In this document: piece after piece, positions 10,664-20,925 of the stretch
Layout: every line of letters starts with the position of its first letter
Numbering within the stretch: the stretch's first letter is position 1
Program-made: the position numbers and the translations under genes
Source: Blastobasis lacticolella
Lineage: Eukaryota; Arthropoda; Insecta; Lepidoptera; Blastobasidae
Direction of reading: 5' to 3'
Length of the DNA: 64,000 nucleotides
Assembly (NCBI GenBank): GCA_905147135.1
Contig: LR990040.1
Span: forward strand, 20,815,857 to 20,879,856
Notes under the pieces: model-generated
Seen by the model: the letters and a program-made list of their open reading frames with translations, nothing else
Database searches by the model: none
What the model was told of the DNA's origin: nothing

Positions 10664-11937
10664 TTTCATACCGTCTGCGCAGCGTCAATCAAGATTTTTA
10701 CAGTCAAAATACCAAAATTTCCGAGCTCGCTACGCTCGCTAATTCATTAGTTCACTTTAATAAGTTTGCTAAAGCCCTTCAATCAAAAATTGAAACATTT
10801 CGAGGTCGCTGCGGTCGCTCATTCATTAAATATTCACACCAATCGCGCCGCGTACTTTTAAAGAGACAATATGTAGGTATACCAAAAAGTCCGAGCCGAG
10901 CTCGCTGCGCAAACACGGTCATTGGTTTTTGTTATATTTAGGTCGTCGTCGTCGTCCTAGCCCTTATCCCGGCCTCTGCCAGGGTCCGCGTTCCTACTCA
11001 ATCTACTCCACTTCCTTACCTGACCTTTCCATAAAATTTTGTGGTGTTTTGCTTTTTATGTGCGGCCACTACCATCCGGCCCGCACAACCCTTTAGGGAA
11101 AAGCCGGTTCGCCAGAGCCTCGTCCGTCTGTCAGCAGGGGGCCGCTTGCAGGTGAGGTTGGCTTGGGCCTCTGAGATGGTGGAGGGGCCCCATAACCCAT
11201 AACATTTTTGTTATATTTAGGTATCATGTTCTAACGGAGTCAATTGCGCCAAAATTGGAAAAAATTCCAGCTATCCGCACGAACCGCTTTGTCTCGACCT
11301 TTATAATGTGTACGGCTAAGGAATGGAGCGTTGCCTACGAGTGTGTTCCCTGATCAATATAATCTGGATGCCTAGAGTGAATAGGCTTTTCCAAGACGGG
11401 CATGCTTCATCTTTGGCCGCATCGTCACTTACCAACAGGTGAGATGGCGTTTAATAATAAAAAATAAAAAAACTAAAATCCGGATAAAAATTTTGACAAA
11501 ATTCCTGTGAAAACGGCACTACCACAAGTCGCGGGCAAAAGCTAGTTATTTAAATGGGCGGATGGGGCGTCATAATATGTAGGCGATTAGGTCGCAGCTT
11601 CTTTATTAAATAATTATTTACTAATAAAGTTTCTTTATTTTGTACTGGTTTAACTGACGGTTGGTCGGCGCCAGCCGTCGGTTAGTAGTTTAACGCAAGA
11701 GAGCTTATATGCATTTTACCAACCCTAGTGGGTAGGTACCTGCGTCTAGTACCTATTTTAACATGGCGGGCATCGCACTTCGGCCAGACAGACTTTCCCA
11801 AGTTGCCAAAGTTACCTTCCTAAACTAACCAGCTTGTCTAAGCTACATAGATAATCAAAGGCTACGTTTAGGAATTTCCGATGAAATATATGTTTGAGAT
11901 TAGATACCTTAGTATTTAGGTACAGGTAGAACGTACT
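10664..11937. other. Repeat-derived non-coding stretch
   Basis: It contains a (GTC) run with a SINE/LINE-like body at 10940-11200, the right end of a short element at 11480-11546, and low-complexity DNA. No gene is seen. Confidence 0.5.
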
Positions 11938-11945
11938 GTGCCGTG

Positions 11946-12200
11946 TGGTGTCCGGCAGAGTAGAATAGCACCAACCTCTTACACTCATGGGTGTATTACA
12001 AGGCGACTAATATTTTCGAGGCAAAAGATCAAGAGTCTCCGTAGTCTGGAAAATGGGCAGCAGCATTTTCCATTGTTATATTTAAACACTGCGATCTCCA
12101 ACCCACCTGCCAAGCGTGGAGATTATGGCAATAACCTCCCCTTTCGTGGAAGAGGCCCTAAGTCCTGCAGTGGACTGTTACGGGCTGTGATGATGATGAT
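11946..12200 (+). mobile_element. SINE of the second family, full-length-like copy
   Basis: It starts CCGGCAGAGTAGAATAGCACC and ends in GGCTGTGATGATGATGATGAG. Other copies or parts lie at 55257-55515, 62660-62885 and 63840-63990. No protein is encoded. Confidence 0.65.
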
Positions 12201-12213
12201 GAGAACGTACTAG

Positions 12214-13083
12214 AATGATTCTCAACAAATCCATTTAGCTTTAGGTACATTTAAAGAATGTTAAGGAAAGGTCGTCAAGGGTTCCCTTAACCGACGAAAA
12301 GGTTGTTAATGTGGAAGAAGCGAGAGTGATAAGGTCAGGACCACAAAACAGAAAAAAATGCCAGTTGGAAGGCAGCAAACTTTTCGATCTTTTTGGTCAG
12401 GACAATGTGGTTTCTACCGACTCCTACGAGAAAAAGACGTGATGATCCACCACTATCATGGTGGTATGTATCTATCTATGTATTTTGATGTTCGTTCCGT
12501 TGCCTACCGCGCTGAATGGTTTTTTATTAGTAGTCATTTGGTGTATTTTTGCATAGATATTAAGATGTTTGTTTTTCGCGTTTTTTATTCTTGCCGCTAA
12601 GTAACAATGCATTCGTTGTTGTTTCTGTTTGAAGGATAAAGTAGTCAGATAAAGGATAAAGTGATCATTTTAATTGTCACTGAATTTAATCTGTCTCTCG
12701 CGGCTAAGTAAATAAATAAATAAATAATCGTGGACAAATTCACACAGCGCCATCTAGCCCCAAAGTAAGCAAAGCTTGTGTTATGGGTGCTAGATAACTG
12801 ATAAACTACTTATATACTTTTAAATACATACTTATTATACACCCGGTAAGTAAGTAGTGTTTTATAACACTCGGGAATCTATACATAGTATAAAGCAAAG
12901 TCGCTACCCGCCGTCTGTCTACTAGTAGTTAATTAAAAACTAACCGTCACCTGCGACTTTCACCCGTGCGCTATAAAAAGAATCACGTGGCTTCCTGTTG
13001 GTGAAATAATGACGAAATCGATTCTTCCTGTTGGTGAAATAATGACGAATCGGAGATTAGATAATAACCAAACAATAGAGCGA
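12214..13083. other. Non-coding stretch with short repeats
   Basis: A block at 12730-12850 (AGCGCCATCTAGCCCCAAAG) recurs at 47073-47170, so it is an interspersed repeat. A fragment of the GCGACTTCG MITE lies at 12889-12945. A 26-bp motif starting CTTCCTGTTGGTG is repeated with a 33-bp period at 12991 and 13024. Confidence 0.5.
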
Positions 13084-13215
13084 CGGGGGCCGAGGGTATC
13101 CGTCGTAAGCGAGAGGTACCGGGTTCGAATCCCGCTGCGGCCATGTACCAATGACCCTTTTCTGAGTTATGTACATTAATTACATACTAACCGATGCTCT
13201 TAAGGTGAGGACATT
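13084..13215 (+). mobile_element. tRNA-derived SINE, head part
   Basis: Contains GTAAGCGAGAGGTACCGGG and GTTCGAATCCC (box B-like) followed by the GCCATGTACCAATGAC body. It faces a second copy at 13225-13455 in the opposite orientation. Confidence 0.65.
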
Positions 13216-13224
13216 TGGCATATC

Positions 13225-13455
13225 AAGTAATTATAGTGAAGCGACTGCCATCTGACCTCCATAACCCTGCTACCAGGGGAACCTAGATTGGATCATGTGA
13301 ATGTGCAGGATTCATCACAATGTTTTCCCTTACCGTAAAAGCATCGGTTAGTTCAACTAATGTACATTTGTACCTATCTCAGAAAAGAGTCACTTCAAAC
13401 CCGGTACTTCTCGCTTACGAGTCGGACCCCTCAACTATTAGGCCACCGACGTTCT
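13225..13455 (-). mobile_element. tRNA-derived SINE, inverted relative to the preceding copy
   Basis: On the minus strand it reads from GTCGGTGGCCTAATAG through CTCGTAAGCGAGAAGTACC to the body (GCATCGGTTAG on the plus strand). Together with 13084-13215 it makes a large imperfect inverted repeat. Confidence 0.65.
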
Positions 13456-15700
13456 TTTCGTGTGAAATAAAAGGATTGTGTCCGAATAAGGGTGAAGAAT
13501 GTTAGTACAAGTTACGCCGCCGGCCTAGCTATGCTATCGATTATATGTCAGTCCCAGCTTCCTATTGCTAGCGTGCGATCAACCCCTCAATAATAACAAT
13601 ATCTCAGTGTTTTCCCTACTATTAAAAGTTGCTAAATATTCAACTTCCTATTCGAATGGAATGTACGGAATCTCCACGCTTGGTAGGCAGGTTCGAGGTT
13701 CTGGTTTCTATAGTGCTGCTGTCATTAGCGTATCTAGGGCTATTTTCCAGGGGAGGCCTGGCCCCTGACGTGGCCGATGAAGCCGAGTCAATCGCCAATG
13801 TACAGTCGTCAGTGAGCACCTGATCCTGGGGTGAGCCTCAGACCATTCTGGGGTGGGCACGGCCCACCCGGCCCCCCCTCTTCCTACGCCTATGGCTGCT
13901 GTACAGTGCAAGGGCATAAGTGCATTCCCACTTCAATAAAATGTTCCTTTACCGCTATAACAACATTCACGGTATTTGATGCATCTCTAGCCAAAATCAG
14001 TTTGCTAAAAGAAGGGAGCATTAGTTGTCCCTTATGCCTAAAGGACTCGACTTTAGCCGCTGGGTGAGAGAATTTAATTTATGAATGCTATAAGAACCGT
14101 TTAACTACTGCACTGTAGTGCAAAGGAATATGAACCTTAAGGCGGTAATGCACTTATGCTCTTGCATTGTTACCTAACTTTTCGGTAATTTCCGAATTAC
14201 TTCATCTGAATACGAGATACAGTTACTATCGAAGTTAAAGTTTGTGCCAAATGAATTGGCAATAGCGCCCCTTGATCTCTTGATTAACTACTGGCATTAT
14301 TTCATTACTAACCCAATAGGCAGGAAAAGTCGGATAATCCCCGACCAAGTTTACTCAAACTCAAATATTTTATAAACTATTGAACTGATTTGAATTAAAT
14401 ACAGTTAAAACCATCTCGATTAAACTGGCTGTCAAATTGAGAAAACCGTATCCAAATCGGTTCATCCGTTCGGGAGCTACTATGCCACAGACACACACAT
14501 AGATACACACTTGTAACACCCCTCTTTTTTGTCGGAAAAAGAGATGAAATTTGAGACAAACTTTTCTATTGAATGCGACTTTTTAAAGCGTTACAGCTAT
14601 CGCTTTGACCACTTAGAAAATAGTTCTGACCGAGAGATCAATGTCTGCCAAGTGCAATCCATTTGGCACCCGCTATAGTTCGTTTCTTAGTACCTACAGA
14701 ACTCGAATAAGTATCTGGTATAAGGAATAATGAAGTTCCTACTAACTATGGACTATCTCGGACTTAATTTTTACAAGCTTTGTATTTATTTAAGTTGCAC
14801 TGTTCGTATGTAAGTTGTCCGTCAAACTTCGCAAACCATTTTTTTGGTATCCGATTGAGCTGAAATTTGGTATACATATGTAACTTGGATGACAATACAT
14901 TCATACGGTACCATGGAGCTGGTCTGATAGTGGAGTCGGAAGGTGGTCATAGAAACTTATGAACACAATAAGATAACTCCATCGTGTTTGGCTTTAGAAT
15001 GGTCTTGACAAGTAGGTACTATACCACACCATAAAAGCTTGTTATAACAAAATAGAAAATATTTTTCATGTGAAAACTTATTTCTGCTTACTTTCGTTTC
15101 CATCCATCTATCATTTCAAACGAAACCAGTCCTGAAACCTTGAATAAGCCGGAAGCCCAAAGCGTCTAAGCGACCTAAGTTTGCCCCTTAATATATAGCA
15201 GTGGACGGGCTGGACACGTCCGGCCACCAATTAATTAAGTCGCACAACAGCACAGTCACCCTATTCCGTAAGATAGCTCAGCCATGACGGGGCACTTTTA
15301 ATTTTCTGGTGTCACGAGTTATGGCGATAAGGCCCCTCCTTGCCCCGTTAAAGGAAAAGTATGCGATGAATAGGCTTCTTATTAAAAGTGTAGAAAAGTT
15401 TCATCAAGACAAAGTTTTTCTTCCCTATTGTGTTGTGGCCGTAATGAAATCGAGCTCCTCTGCTTTTGTTGCCGCCATGCAATGGTCTGTTTCACTTTGA
15501 TGTCATACGCTTGCAAGAGATTAAAACTTTAATGCGTGATAGCACTGAACTTAGGCGAGTCTTAAGTGGCGCTGATAGATATTCTTGAGCATTTAGGAGT
15601 TACAATATCGGTGTTATAAAGTTAAAAGTTGCTTAACGAGTTTAATTTTCGTTTAGGTAAGGTTGGTGTAGGTGCAAAGTTGTTTCTTTTCTATCGTATA
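13456..15700. other. Repeat-rich non-coding stretch
   Basis: Contains a repeat at about 14340-14520 (CCATCTCGATTAAACTGGCT) shared with 31735-31960, and a repeat at 14755-15000 (CCATGGAGCTGGTCTGATAG) shared in reverse with 24540-24770. Short open frames at 13565-14067 overlap one another and show no domain. No gene is supported. Confidence 0.5.
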
Positions 15701-15927
15701 GAAATAGTATAAAACAAAGTCGCTTCTCACCGTTTGTAGGCTTTGATCTTTAAAACTACGCAACGGATTTTAATGCGGTTTCGCAACAATAGATAGAGTG
15801 ATTCAAGAGGTAGGTTTATAACCAAGTAAAAAGGGTAGGTAGGGGTCCGACATCGTTCGCTTACTCCTACTTTAGTACACCTACTAAAGTACCTACGCGA
15901 ACGAAGTCACGCCGGGTCCACAAGTTA
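15700..15927 (+). mobile_element. Short MITE with GCGACTTCG-type ends
   Basis: Starts AGTATAAAACAAAGTCGCTTC and ends ACGAAGTCACGCCGGGTCCAC. This is the most frequent short element in the window. Confidence 0.65.
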
Positions 15928-16429
15928 TATAATACAATATTTAAAATCAACTCAACCTAGTTGATAATAATAAATAAAAGTCTTTATCAAAGATGTCACG
16001 AATCCATACATCAAAATCGAAATATAAAAATAAAATAAATGTGTAGCGTACATCTACTTCGGGGTAGGCACCCTCATTATGACACGAATAAAGCTGTCTG
16101 GAGGACGCGACATAAGGCGTGAACTAAGTCGAAAACATGATTTGAATAAATGTGTTACTAGGAATTTGTCTGAAATTGCTATACGTACACGAAACTCCGC
16201 CGGTCAACAACATCCAGCATATTTATCGTCGGTCTCATTAAAGAGAGGACTTACGGTGTGGGGCCGCAGCTACTGGGATTACGTAAACAGTTTTGGCGAT
16301 AAATTCTAATAGCCTAATTATAATACCTACTTAGTGCTAATGTAGGTTATAAACAACAAGTGGCCAAATCTATTGAGCACATTTTCAGACTTAGTTGGTA
16401 ACAAACATTTCACGTTAATAATATTACTA

Positions 16430-16628
16430 ATGGACCCGGCGCGACTTCGTTCGCGTACACCTACTTTACAACTACCTACCCTATCTTGCTTATAAACCTT
16501 CCCCTTGAATTACTATATCTATTGTTGAAAACCGCATTAAAATCCGTTTCGTACTTTAAAAGATCTAAGCGTACATAGATTCATAAGGACAGACGGCGGG
16601 AAGCGACTTTGTTTTTTACTATGTAATA
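16430..16628 (-). mobile_element. MITE of the same family, opposite orientation
   Basis: Reads GGACCCGGCGCGACTTCGTTC on the plus strand and ends GCGACTTTGTTTTTTACTATG. Confidence 0.7.
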
Positions 16629-16739
16629 GACTACACGAGCACAAACTATAGTAGCTACCTATAAGTATCAAACGTACATATCTTGTGCAAAGCTCCAGGC
16701 ACCTACACATTAGCGAAAACCACATTCTGTTTACAGGGA

Positions 16740-17300
16740 TGATTTTGATGTCGAATTATAAATTCCAAACCAAAAAAAATTTGTAAATAAAAAAAAATGG
16801 TTTTTTTAACTGTAAAATTTTGTGTTAATCAGCACGCTCAAAACACTTAAAATGTGATGTTTTTTATGTTCTCTTCTTCAAGATATTTGCCTCTTAGTAA
16901 AATTTTTATCTTCCCATTATTTAACAATTGGGGTTTTCCCTCGCCAGGATCAGACTTAGGTCAAATCTTATCTCTTTTGTCTCCAGTCAGTAGCTCAAAA
17001 ATGATCTTTTGAATCGAACTATTTATAAGTTTTTGAGTCTTTTTCCTGCTATAGTTTTCTAAAGTCGGTATTACATTTGAGCTTAGTGCTCACGGAAATT
17101 ATGACTAATGACTGATAGTCCTTACCTAGAGTATTTGAACTCAAAATTATAATTCTTTCAACAGTGATCTCTCGTATGTGTATTGAATAAATTTTTGATA
17201 TTGAGTGATGAAATAATGAGCGGATTTGTATTTTTTACGTACAAATTTTCAGGCTTATAAAAGTTTTCACAGGTCCCACTTATCGATGTTAACAAAAAAA
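16740..17300. other. AT-rich stretch at the left flank of the bracovirus-like island
   Basis: The composition changes from host-repeat mosaic to AT-rich unique DNA with poly-A and poly-T runs near 16770-16810. The true left junction of the transferred DNA could lie anywhere between here and 17655. I recognise no gene. Confidence 0.35.
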
Positions 17301-17415
17301 AAATTATATTTAATTATTTACGAAATTTAATTAATAGATTGAAGTTTGTAAGATCAAAGTCTATATACACTTTGATCTTAGCCATGAGGCCGAGAAGGCT
17401 TAATAAGTCCTTCCC
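17301..17415 (-). repeat. 115-bp direct repeat, copy 1, with U2 snRNA-like segment
   Basis: Identical by eye to 17540-17654. On the minus strand, 17362-17397 reads CTTCTCGGCCTCATGGCTAA followed by GATCAAAGTGTA, which matches the 5' end of insect U2 snRNA with few changes. Next to it the sequence folds back on itself (AAGATCAAAGT and ACTTTGATCTT). Confidence 0.85.
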
Positions 17416-17539
17416 GCTTACTCCCGCAGTTGCCTAGGCTCCAAACCAAGTAATCAAAGATTGCAAGCATGAAAATCATTGAACTTGCAATCTTATTAGA
17501 TGAACCTCATTCTCCGCCGTCCATCTTACGGCATTAAAT
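17416..17539. other. Spacer between the two 115-bp repeats
   Basis: A 124-bp spacer with a small inverted repeat (GATTGCAAG at 17459-17467 and CTTGCAATC about 20 bases later). No gene. Confidence 0.6.
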
Positions 17540-17654
17540 AAATTATATTTAATTATTTACGAAATTTAATTAATAGATTGAAGTTTGTAAGATCAAAGTC
17601 TATATACACTTTGATCTTAGCCATGAGGCCGAGAAGGCTTAATAAGTCCTTCCC
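17540..17654 (-). repeat. 115-bp direct repeat, copy 2, abutting the broken ankyrin gene
   Basis: Same sequence as 17301-17415, offset 239 bp. Its right edge coincides with the point where ankyrin homology stops in the minus-strand gene that follows, so it marks a rearrangement or insertion breakpoint. Confidence 0.85.
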
Positions 17655-17997
17655 ACTTAACAAGGTCGTAGTTTTTACTAACAACAGCCTGATGAAGAAC
17701 CGAATTGCCAGTTCGATTCTTGGCGTTGATATTAGCGCCCAAACTCAAAAGTTTTTCCATCAGATCTATTGCAAGTTGCCCTGTATGAAGGTAGGCAACG
17801 ATATGGACACATTCCTGTCCACTGCAGTTTCGTTCTTGCAGGAGAAACCTGTTTGAGGGCATTATAAACCGACTGACTCGTTCCAAAAATACAAGAGAGC
17901 CTTCGGTAACAATCTCATGGAATACATTAGTGCCAGCTGATGGCATTTTTTTAAAAATATTTAAAATAGTTGCAGAATCCATTTTTTTAAGAAACAT
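17617..17997 (-). pseudogene. I-kappa-B-like viral ankyrin (vankyrin) gene, 3'-truncated, bracovirus type
   Basis: Intronless reading frame with NVFHEIVTEGSL, ECVHIVAY, LLSLGANINAKNRTG and NSVLHQAVVSKNYDL, the repeat pattern of bracovirus ankyrins. These resemble I-kappa-B without its phosphorylation-controlled ends and are known to hold back Rel/NF-kappa-B factors in infected insects. Homology stops at 17655; the last codons come from the 115-bp repeat, so the final repeat is missing. The open frame extends upstream to 18072, but a TATA box sits inside that extension, so I place the start at the Met at 17997 (or 17982). The product would be about 126 residues against the usual 150-190. It is probably non-functional, though the frame is otherwise open. 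Confidence 0.72.
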
Positions 17998-18032
17998 TAC
18001 AGGAGTTAAGTTGTGACAGACGAAAATGGAGT

Positions 18033-18064
18033 ACTGAAAACTGGCACACAATTTTCCTTTTATA
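18033..18064 (-). promoter_or_regulatory. TATA box and initiator of the truncated ankyrin gene
   Basis: TATAAAAG at 18064-18057 (minus) is followed by the arthropod initiator TCAGT at 18037-18033. The A of the initiator is 29 bases from the TATA start. This argues against the upstream in-frame ATG at 18072. Confidence 0.6.
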
Positions 18065-18371
18065 TGACCCATATCTGGGACTAAGATCGGTTTAACAATG
18101 AAAAGATTATAATGTAGGTCATCTTTGGTCTATTTTTGCTCTAGAATGACAATACCATATGAGTATTCTTTTCATTTGATTGCTAGGCTGATAATTAGAA
18201 GAAAAAAAAAACAAAACGAGGGGTATGCGCGTAGTTTTATTTCGCGAAAATCACAGTGACAATTTCTTCAAAAGTTTTAATCAATTACGACATACATTCT
18301 AATAACGATTATATATTGTTTCTGTGTAGAATATTGGCTCATAATTAGTACAAATGTGCACAATACATCAG
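18065..18371. other. Intergenic DNA between ankyrin gene and phosphatase pseudogene
   Basis: AT-rich unique DNA with an A-run near 18200. Around 18270-18310 it resembles the stretch after 20085 (CATTCTAAT), suggesting a third, partial copy of the phosphatase unit's flank. Confidence 0.4.
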
Positions 18372-18640
18372 TCAAGGGTCACAAAAGAGTTGTCTCACTT
18401 CAGAATACATGTCAAAATAGCCGCAAAAACTCATGAAGCACAGTATAAATAAATACATATTGTTCTACAGCGAAAACACTTGAGCGTCTTTGTTCTCGTA
18501 TTTGTATCACAGTTTCGGGCACTGAAAGTTTCTCGGTCCTTGCTAATTGAGTTACACATGAGTTTATAGCACAAAACGTCCCACTTCTTCCAATCCCAGC
18601 ACTGCAGTGAACAATAACAGGTCCAGTGGGTGCATTTCAT
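18372..18640 (-). pseudogene. Protein tyrosine phosphatase pseudogene, bracovirus type, 3' third only
   Basis: The minus strand encodes the C-terminal third of a phosphatase closely resembling the intact gene next to it: the active-site loop HCSAGIGRSGTF near 18600, then an REQR helix and EQY segment. A frameshift near 18435 and the loss of everything upstream of the active site show that it is dead. Its 5' edge is replaced by the intergenic repeat at 18648. An open frame in another register at 18431-18670 is a shadow. Confidence 0.8.
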
Positions 18641-18647
18641 GGAATTA

Positions 18648-18810
18648 AGTGGAATTAAGTGATAACTCATTCTTTATATCTATTGTAAGCCCCAAGTCCA
18701 CATTATCAATGACATAACCATAAAATTTGTTTGTTTATAAAGACACTTTTCGCAGTAGATACGAATTTCTGAGAAACAGACTTGAGTTAAGATCATGTAA
18801 ACTTTAATCA
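18648..18810. repeat. Intergenic repeat of the phosphatase unit, copy A
   Basis: Nearly identical to 19928-20090 (offset 1280 bp), beginning GGAATTAAGTGATAACTC; the first ten bases occur twice here. It lies between the pseudogene and the intact phosphatase and marks the edge of a tandemly duplicated unit. Confidence 0.9.
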
Positions 18811-18829
18811 AAACAAATGTGTACATCAG

Positions 18830-19786
18830 TCAAGGCTCACAAAAGAGTTCCCTTATCATAGGATAAATTTCAAATAACTGCAATAAGTCATGCAGAACAG
18901 TGTAAATATATTTATATTGTTCTTCAGTTATAACACTTAAATGCCGCTGTTCGCGTATCTGCATTACAATTTTGGGTACTGAGACTTTTTTGGTTCTTGC
19001 TAGTTGATAGATACAAGAATCTATAGCGCAAAAAGTTCCTGTTCTTCCGACCCCAGCACTACAGTGAACAATAATAGGTCCAGGTGCTGGCCCACTCACT
19101 GCTTTGTTCAAAGCGTTTTGATATTGCGTATTTATATCTCTAATAAAGTTTAAAAATGATTTACTGTTGAGAGGTGTTCCATGCTCTGGCCAATCTACGT
19201 ACCGATAATGTAGTGTCACTCTCGTTTCATCGGTGGTAGAATTATAAACTTCAAATAGTGACCTAATGTATCCTGAATTGTCCTTGATCTCTAATAATGT
19301 TCTGATTGAAAAATCATTGGTTTTAAAAATATCTTGTTTGTCACGAGAAGTAGCCCAGTATTGCGCACATTTTTCATTCCCATTATCCTGGAATCCTGTT
19401 AGCATGACAATAATTGGAGAATTCTGCTCCCAGACCATCTGCCAAAATTGATTAACTGTTTTTTTCAGAGGTCCCTGAGTCGCCACAAACTTCTTGGGTC
19501 TTCCATAGTGATCAACATAATTAGCATGGATGTAATCAGTATTACCTTCTTTAGGCGTAATTGTCACCCGAGATTCGTCCCAGCAGGCGACGTCGAAGTA
19601 ACGATTTTTGTCTTGATTTTCTGGCTTTGAAAAGTGCTCAAACGATCCAATGAGCGGCTGTGACGTGATGTAATTATGCTCCGACCCGACAACTTCTAAA
19701 TAATTGGGTTGATTTCTTCTGCTTCTAAATTCGTACTCACTCACTGCAGCTACTTTTTGGTCATTTACTTCGATATTTAAGTACAT
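18830..19786 (-). CDS. Protein tyrosine phosphatase, bracovirus type, intact
   Basis: Intronless gene of 318 residues, counting from the ATG at 19784-19786; the frame extends 19 codons further but without an ATG. Bracovirus PTPs are about 300 residues, are expressed in parasitized insects and alter haemocyte behaviour and development. Numbered on the longer frame: KNRY (79-82), DYIHANYV (103-110), ATQGPL (121-126), WPE loop (208-210), signature HCSAGVGRTG (260-269) with Cys261 and Arg267, Q-loop EEQY with Gln309. The usual acid Asp of the WPD loop is Glu. Everything else needed for catalysis is present. It lies between two copies of an intergenic repeat. A weak TATAAG at 19861-19866 lies upstream. 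Bracovirus origin is inferred from single-exon structure, size and neighbours. Confidence 0.88.
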   Translation of the reverse strand: MYLNIEVNDQKVAAVSEYEFRSRRNQPNYLEVVGSEHNYITSQPLIGSFEHFSKPENQDKNRYFDVACWDESRVTITPKEGNTDYIHANYVDHYGRPKKFVATQGPLKKTVNQFWQMVWEQNSPIIVMLTGFQDNGNEKCAQYWATSRDKQDIFKTNDFSIRTLLEIKDNSGYIRSLFEVYNSTTDETRVTLHYRYVDWPEHGTPLNSKSFLNFIRDINTQYQNALNKAVSGPAPGPIIVHCSAGVGRTGTFCAIDSCIYQLARTKKVSVPKIVMQIREQRHLSVITEEQYKYIYTVLHDLLQLFEIYPMIRELFCEP

Positions 19787-19927
19787 TTTTAATTTTTTGA
19801 CAATGCGACTGTACGTAATGAGGTCCCGAAGAAGACTATACAAGTATCTATCAACTGGCGCTTATATTAAATGACGAGTCAATGGATGACACTCCCGGGT
19901 CACGAACGTCTGCTGATAAGTCTATTA

Positions 19928-20090
19928 CATGGAATTAAGTGATAACTCATTCTTTATATCTATTGTAAGCCCCAAGTCCACATTATCAATGACATAACCA
20001 TAAAATTTGTTTGTTTATAAAGACACTTTTCGCAGTAGATAAGAATTTCTAAGTAACAGACTTGAGTTAAGATAATGTAAACTTTAATTA
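19928..20090. repeat. Intergenic repeat of the phosphatase unit, copy B
   Basis: Upstream of the intact phosphatase; pairs with 18648-18810. Few differences are visible (GATACGAATTTCTGAG versus GATAAGAATTTCTAAG). Confidence 0.9.
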
Positions 20091-20376
20091 AATTATACCT
20101 ACATTCTAATGGCAATGATAATATTACTCTTAACTACAATATTGTAATAGTATAGACCAAACTAGTCGTAAGGGAACCTGTTGCTAATTTGTAATAAAAT
20201 TACCTTGACTTAAAATTCACCCATTTAATAAAACACTTCAAACCTGCGGCTCATAAAATCAAATTATCCATAAAACTTATTACCTAATACTAATCAATAC
20301 GATATAATTAATAGCTTCAAAATTATGTTTAAACACCCTAAAAATTACAATAAGCTGATGGACCTAAGCTTGTTCA

Positions 20377-20850
20377 CTAAACACTCGGATTTTGTTTTTC
20401 TTTTTCACTCGAAAACATTTTCATCATTTTGTAATTATTGTTTTGTTCTGCCACTTCATACGCCGTTAGTCCACTGTTGTTTTTTATATTCATATCAGCA
20501 CGCATTAAAACCAGCCAGTCGATGAGCACGTAGTCCTCTCGTTTTACTGCTATGTGCAAAACAGTGTCTCCTGTGCCATCTTGCGCGTCCAAATCCGCTC
20601 CCATGTCGAGTAGTTGAGCAATTATTCTTTCTGCTCGAGATTCTCTTAGGATCTTAGCGGCACTATGTAGACACGTGTCCCCGTCGTCATTCTTTATTTT
20701 CAGTATTGGCTCCAGTTCGTTTCGACGGGTCGCGTTCCAAATGCGATCCAAAATATTATCAAGGTCTGCTTCAGCAATCAAATGGAACATAGTATTATTC
20801 CTTTCAGACTTTACTTGGCCAAAAATGTTGTTAAGTTTGCGCGAAGACAT
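20377..20850 (-). CDS. I-kappa-B-like viral ankyrin (vankyrin), bracovirus type, intact
   Basis: Intronless, 157 residues, the usual size for the family. The ankyrin units are at about residues 19-50 (MFHLIAEADL), 56-90 (DGDTCLHSAAK, GADLDAQ), 92-123 (GDTVLHIAVKREDY) and 125-148 (SGLTAYEVAEQNN). There is no N-terminal degradation signal and no PEST tail, as expected for a constitutive Rel inhibitor. The ATG is at 20848-20850, and a TATA/initiator pair lies 45-75 bases upstream. It is divergently placed relative to the phosphatase at 21768, with about 0.9 kb between them. Host I-kappa-B (cactus) is longer and has introns, so a viral source fits better. No defect is visible. Confidence 0.86.
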   Translation of the reverse strand: MSSRKLNNIFGQVKSERNNTMFHLIAEADLDNILDRIWNATRRNELEPILKIKNDDGDTCLHSAAKILRESRAERIIAQLLDMGADLDAQDGTGDTVLHIAVKREDYVLIDWLVLMRADMNIKNNSGLTAYEVAEQNNNYKMMKMFSSEKEKQNPSV

Positions 20851-20890
20851 TTTTTAGAGAGCTTGGTTACTTCTTGACGTCCCGAATTTC

Positions 20891-20925
20891 AATGATACTA
20901 CATCCTACTGGAAGACTCTTATATA
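20891..20925 (-). promoter_or_regulatory. TATA box and initiator of the intact ankyrin gene
   Basis: TATATAAG at 20925-20918 and TCATT at 20895-20891 on the minus strand, about 32 bases apart, a standard insect core promoter arrangement. Confidence 0.55.

Noticed and set aside
12358..12600. 80-codon open frame
   Set aside because: No domain, no splice context, and located among repeats.
18000..18072. N-terminal extension of the truncated ankyrin protein
   Set aside because: It contains the TATA box and initiator, so it is most likely untranscribed promoter DNA.
18431..18670. 79-codon minus-strand protein
   Set aside because: Wrong register over the phosphatase pseudogene; the active-site loop is read in another frame.
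19787..19843. Longer N-terminus of the intact phosphatase
   Set aside because: The extended frame has no ATG there (it opens at a TTG), so the ATG at 19786 is preferred.
20377..20850. Host cactus/I-kappa-B gene
   Set aside because: Too short, intronless and without regulatory N- and C-terminal regions; it clusters with phosphatases as in bracovirus DNA.
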